In this document: one piece after another, positions 61,379 through 64,000 of the stretch
How positions within the stretch are numbered: the stretch's first letter is position 1
Layout: the number at the start of each line of letters is the position of its first letter
Made by a program: the position numbers and the translations under genes
The notes under the pieces: generated by a model
Database searches by the model: none
The model's input: only the letters and a program-made list of their open reading frames with translations
What the model was told of the DNA's origin: nothing
NCBI RefSeq assembly: GCF_000717245.1
Contig: NZ_JNYQ01000009.1
Span: 1-64,000, forward strand
DNA: 64,000 nt
Source: Kitasatospora papulosa
GTDB lineage: Bacteria > Actinomycetota > Actinomycetes > Streptomycetales > Streptomycetaceae
Direction of reading: 5' to 3'

Positions 61379-61822
61379 ATGGCGACGGAGCAGCAGGACG
61401 GGGCGGTGCGGAACAGCCCGGCCACCTGGGTGGCGGCGCAGGCCGAGTTGTACGAGTCGTCGGGCGGGACGAAGGGCACCACCCAGCTCGGTGTCCCCTG
61501 TCTGCTGCTGGACTACGTGGGCCGCCGCAGCGGGATCCGGCGGCGGACCGTGCTGATGTACGGGCGGGACGGCGACGACTACCTGATCGTGGGGTCGAAC
61601 GGCGGCTCGGACAGCCATCCCCTCTGGTACCTGAACCTCCTGGACGGTCCCGAGGTGGACGTCCGGGTCGGCACGGAGCGTTTCCCCGCGCTCGCCGAGA
61701 CGCTCCCGCCCGAGGAGAAGGAGCGGGTGTGGCCGCACCTGGTGGAGGTCTTCCCCCGGTACGCGGCATACCGGGCGAAGACCGGCCGCGACATTCCGGT
61801 GGTCCGGCTCCGGCGGCGCTGA
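61379..61822 (+). CDS. deazaflavin (F420)-dependent nitroreductase-like protein
   Basis: A 147-residue split-barrel protein of the Ddn/DUF385 family. RSGIRRRTVLMYGRDGDDYLIVGSNGGSDSHPLWYLNLLDGP (core DDYLIVGSNGGSDSHPLWYL) and YAAYRAKTGRDIPVVRLRR are typical. Members use F420 to reduce quinones or nitro groups, or process unknown substrates. The ATG at 61379 has GGGGAG close upstream; an in-frame ATG at 61323 is a possible longer start. It is divergent from the ACP operon and followed by a hairpin (61828-61860). Confidence 0.85.
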   Translation: MATEQQDGAVRNSPATWVAAQAELYESSGGTKGTTQLGVPCLLLDYVGRRSGIRRRTVLMYGRDGDDYLIVGSNGGSDSHPLWYLNLLDGPEVDVRVGTERFPALAETLPPEEKERVWPHLVEVFPRYAAYRAKTGRDIPVVRLRRR

Positions 61823-61827
61823 CCTGA

Positions 61828-61860
61828 GGGGAGGGGGCTCCGACGAGGGCCCCCCTCCCC
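61828..61860 (+). terminator. hairpin after the F420-dependent protein gene
   Basis: GGGGAGGGGGC (61828-61838) pairs with GCCCCCCTCCCC (61849-61860) with one bulged C, just after the stop codon. Confidence 0.65.
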
Positions 61861-61966
61861 GCTCGCGGTCCGGGAGGGCGGGGCCGCCCGGCTCCTCGCA
61901 GCCGGTGCGGAGCGAAGCGTCAACAGGGGTCCCCGTGACGGTGCTTGAGACGTAAACTCCGCGATC

Positions 61967-62698
61967 ATGACCTTCGAAACGGTGTACTCCGACGCGCCCG
62001 CCCTTGACGGGCCCGCCCTCTTCCCGACCATGGCCACCATGCGCGCGATGCGCCGCCTCAGGCCGGACGCCGTCCCGGACGAGACGATCGACCGGCTCGT
62101 ACAGGCCGCGGTCTGGGGGCCGAGCGGCGGCAACATGCAGGCGTACGAGTACGTCGTCGTCACCGACCGCGCGGTGATGGCGGACCTCGCTCCCCTCTGG
62201 AAGCGCTGCGTGGACGCCTATCTCGCGACGACCGGCAAGCACGCGCCGAAGGGCATGGACGACGCCGCGTACGGGCGGATGGTGGCGGCGATCGAGTACC
62301 AGCGCGACCACTTCGCGGACACCCCGGCACTGATCATCCCCTGTTACAAGTTCCCGGAGGCGCAGTTCGACGAGGAGGGCCTGGGCGTCTACGCCGCGTC
62401 GCTCGGCCCCGCCGGCCTCGAGCACATGTCGAGCACCCAGACGCGGTTCCAGGCACTCGCGGAGGGCTCCTGCGTCTACCCGGGCGTCCAGAACCTGCTG
62501 CTCGCCGCACGGGCGCTGGGGCTGGCGGCCAACCTGACCATCTGGCACCTGATGCTGGAGCAGGAGTGGAAGAAGGCACTCGGCATCCCCTCGGACACAC
62601 ACACCTTCGCCGCCATTCCGGTGGGGTGGCCCCAGGGCAACTTCGGCCCCGTCCGGCGCCGTCCGGTGGCCGACGTGATCCACCGGAACCGCTGGTAG
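61967..62698 (+). CDS. nitroreductase-family protein
   Basis: A 243-residue FMN-dependent oxidoreductase of the nitroreductase fold. The FMN-binding blocks are MRAMRRLRPDAVPDETIDRL, AAVWGPSGGNMQAYEYVVV and the C-terminal YPGVQNLLLAARALGLAANL. The substrate is unknown. The ATG at 61967 is used; no strong ribosome site is seen in front of it. It is a single gene between hairpins and a promoter region with an inverted repeat (62766-62778). Confidence 0.88.
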   Translation: MTFETVYSDAPALDGPALFPTMATMRAMRRLRPDAVPDETIDRLVQAAVWGPSGGNMQAYEYVVVTDRAVMADLAPLWKRCVDAYLATTGKHAPKGMDDAAYGRMVAAIEYQRDHFADTPALIIPCYKFPEAQFDEEGLGVYAASLGPAGLEHMSSTQTRFQALAEGSCVYPGVQNLLLAARALGLAANLTIWHLMLEQEWKKALGIPSDTHTFAAIPVGWPQGNFGPVRRRPVADVIHRNRW

Positions 62699-62765
62699 CG
62701 GCAGCGGCGGGCCGTTACGTCCGCACGGGGTGCGGCCCGCCCGCACGGCACATGTGGGACGGCCA

Positions 62766-62778
62766 ACTCCATTGGAGT
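62766..62778. promoter_or_regulatory. palindrome upstream of the amidase gene
   Basis: ACTCCA-T-TGGAGT is a perfect 13-bp palindrome, itself flanked by CCAACTC (62763-62769) and GAGTTGG (62785-62791). It lies 135 bp before the amidase start, in a position suited to an operator. Confidence 0.35.
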
Positions 62779-62912
62779 GAAGGCGAGTTGGACACGGGCA
62801 GACGTCGTTGTCAGGTCCGGGGCGGCTGGATAGCCTGTGCGGGCTCGGACGCCCTCGGCCCACCCCACCGGGTCCGGAGGGCCTCTCCCTCCCCCACAGA
62901 CCTGGAGCAGGT

Positions 62913-64000
62913 ATGCCCCGACGTCCCGCCGGCCACACCCGAGGCCGCGCCGCCGTTCTGGCCTCGCTGACCGTCACCGCCCTCGTCGCCGGCCGTCCGG
63001 CCGCAGCCGCCCCCGCCGACGCGGATTCCATGAACCAGGCCTTCGACCGGGCCGCCGAGGAGTACGGCGTACCGCGCGACCTGCTCGCCGCCGTCGGCTA
63101 CGGGGAGACCCATCTGAACGGCCACGCCGGGCTTCCCAGCCAGGACAACGGCTACGGCGTGATGCACCTGGTCAGCAACCCCGTCAACCACTCGCTCGAG
63201 AAGGCCTCGGCGCTGACGGGCGAGTCCACGGCCGATCTCCGCAAGGACACCGGGACGAACATCCTGGGCGGCGCGGCCGTCCTGCGGGACCACGCCGACA
63301 CACTGGGCCTGGACACGGCCGACCGGGCGGACATCGACGCCTGGTACCCGGTCGTCGCCCGCTACAGCGGAGCCGAGGGCGCGGTCGCCGCGCTCTACGC
63401 GGACACGGTCTACACCTTCCTCGCGGAGGGGCTGCGGGCCACCGTGGCGGGGGGCGAACAGGTCTCGGTCACCTCCCGGCCGGTCTCCCCCGAGAAGGGA
63501 CCCTTCGCGAAGGCCGACATCACCGCCCAGAGCCCGGACTATCCGCCGGCCCTCTGGGTGGCCGCCAACTCCGCCAACTTCGCGACGGGCCGCACGGCGA
63601 CGGTGGACAAGGTGGTCATCCACGTCACCCAGGGCTCGTACGCCGGGACCATCAGCTGGTTCCAGAACGCCACCTCGAAGGTCAGCTCCCACTACGTGGT
63701 CCGTTCCTCGGACGGCCAGGTCACCCAGATGGTGCGGGACAAGGACACCGCGTACCACGCCAAGAGCGCCAACGCCTCGTCGCTCGGTATCGAGCACGAG
63801 GGCTTCATCGACGACCCGACGTGGTTCACCGACCCGATGTACCGCTCGTCGGCGGCACTGACGAAGTACCTGTGCGACCGGTACGGCATCCCCAAGGACC
63901 GCTCGCACGTCATCGGGCACAGCGAGGCACCCGGCAACGACCACACCGACCCGGGTGCCAACTGGAACTGGACCTACTACATGCAGCTCGTCAAAGGCGC
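62913..64000 (+). CDS. secreted N-acetylmuramoyl-L-alanine amidase / PGRP protein (runs off the window)
   Basis: Reading from the ATG at 62913 gives at least 362 residues. A signal peptide (about residues 1-32; RAAVLASLTVTALVAGRPA) precedes an N-terminal lysozyme-like/goose-type helical segment (EYGVPRDLLAAVGYGETHLN, residues about 45-165) and then an amidase_2/PGRP domain (from residue about 215: VDKVVIHVTQGSYAGTISWF, SHYVVRSSDGQVTQMVRDKD, LGIEHEGFIDDP, VIGHSEAPGNDHTDPG) with the zinc-ligand His and His/Asp region intact. It cleaves peptidoglycan stems outside the cell. GGAG lies 6 nt upstream. The last residues lie beyond the window. Confidence 0.88.
   Translation, partial: MPRRPAGHTRGRAAVLASLTVTALVAGRPAAAAPADADSMNQAFDRAAEEYGVPRDLLAAVGYGETHLNGHAGLPSQDNGYGVMHLVSNPVNHSLEKASALTGESTADLRKDTGTNILGGAAVLRDHADTLGLDTADRADIDAWYPVVARYSGAEGAVAALYADTVYTFLAEGLRATVAGGEQVSVTSRPVSPEKGPFAKADITAQSPDYPPALWVAANSANFATGRTATVDKVVIHVTQGSYAGTISWFQNATSKVSSHYVVRSSDGQVTQMVRDKDTAYHAKSANASSLGIEHEGFIDDPTWFTDPMYRSSAALTKYLCDRYGIPKDRSHVIGHSEAPGNDHTDPGANWNWTYYMQLVKG

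Overview
The window is high-GC DNA (G/C-rich third codon positions, GTG starts, GGAGG-type ribosome sites) from a Streptomyces or very close actinomycete. The gene content matches: allantoin/urate catabolism, chitosan and chitin use, twin-arginine-free secreted hydrolases, F420/mycothiol-type redox proteins and many four-base ATGA/GTGA gene overlaps. About 59 protein genes and one tRNA-like gene are supported. No insertion sequence, prophage or CRISPR array was seen.

Layout. 1-1482: start of allantoinase (cut by the window edge) divergent from an IclR regulator (AllR-like). 1520-5643: ABC exporter pair, divergent two-component system and a small hypothetical. 5833-8311: NTP-transferase and malate synthase. 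8393-9181: acyl-CoA thioesterase-like protein. 9344-9419: an odd tRNA-like gene. 9516-14752: a four-gene overlapping operon (LRR protein, ankyrin protein, MoxR ATPase, HExxH/vWA protein), the best candidate for an undescribed system. 14880-20313: acyltransferase, FN3 secreted protein, TIGR03086 protein, HEAT-repeat protein, alpha/beta hydrolase. 20389-22181: two tandem GH46 chitosanases. 22246-29536: purine/urate cluster (two NCS2 permeases, 8-oxoguanine/guanine-type deaminase, uricase, HIU hydrolase, OHCU decarboxylase, HTH regulator, thiamine-binding-like protein). 29653-36933: GntR regulator, sugar ABC importer, GH20 hexosaminidase, CBM3-GH16 enzyme. 37092-43279: hydroxypyruvate isomerase, tartronate semialdehyde reductase, catalase, DUF6083 protein, glyoxylate carboligase. 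43535-53476: Mrr-like protein, small protein, two acyl-CoA synthetases, GAF-LuxR regulator, AlkZ-like glycosylase, DMT transporter, glutathionyl-hydroquinone-reductase-like protein, MFS exporter. 53606-64000: VOC protein, secreted LTD-EEP nuclease, GH127, ACP/ketosynthase/hydrolase operon, two redox proteins, secreted PGRP amidase (cut by the window edge).

How the parts work together. Urate and other purines are imported by NCS2 permeases, oxidised by uricase to HIU, then OHCU and allantoin; allantoinase opens allantoin; the glyoxylate that follows is used by malate synthase or by Gcl, GlxR and Hyi. Catalase would remove the H2O2 made by uricase. Two operator families tie these scattered genes together. 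One is a pair of 15-bp TTCCG-N5-CGGAA boxes exactly 21 bp apart, at allR/allB, aceB, hyi and gcl. The other is TTCAAC-N5-GTTGAA at allB, aceB, uraD and catalase; it overlaps the -35 hexamer at the last three. A second theme is aminosugar polymer use: GH46 enzymes with a CsnR-type palindrome, a GntR-controlled importer with GH20 and a DasR-like site, and a FN3 protein preceded by a chitinase-promoter-type 12-mer.
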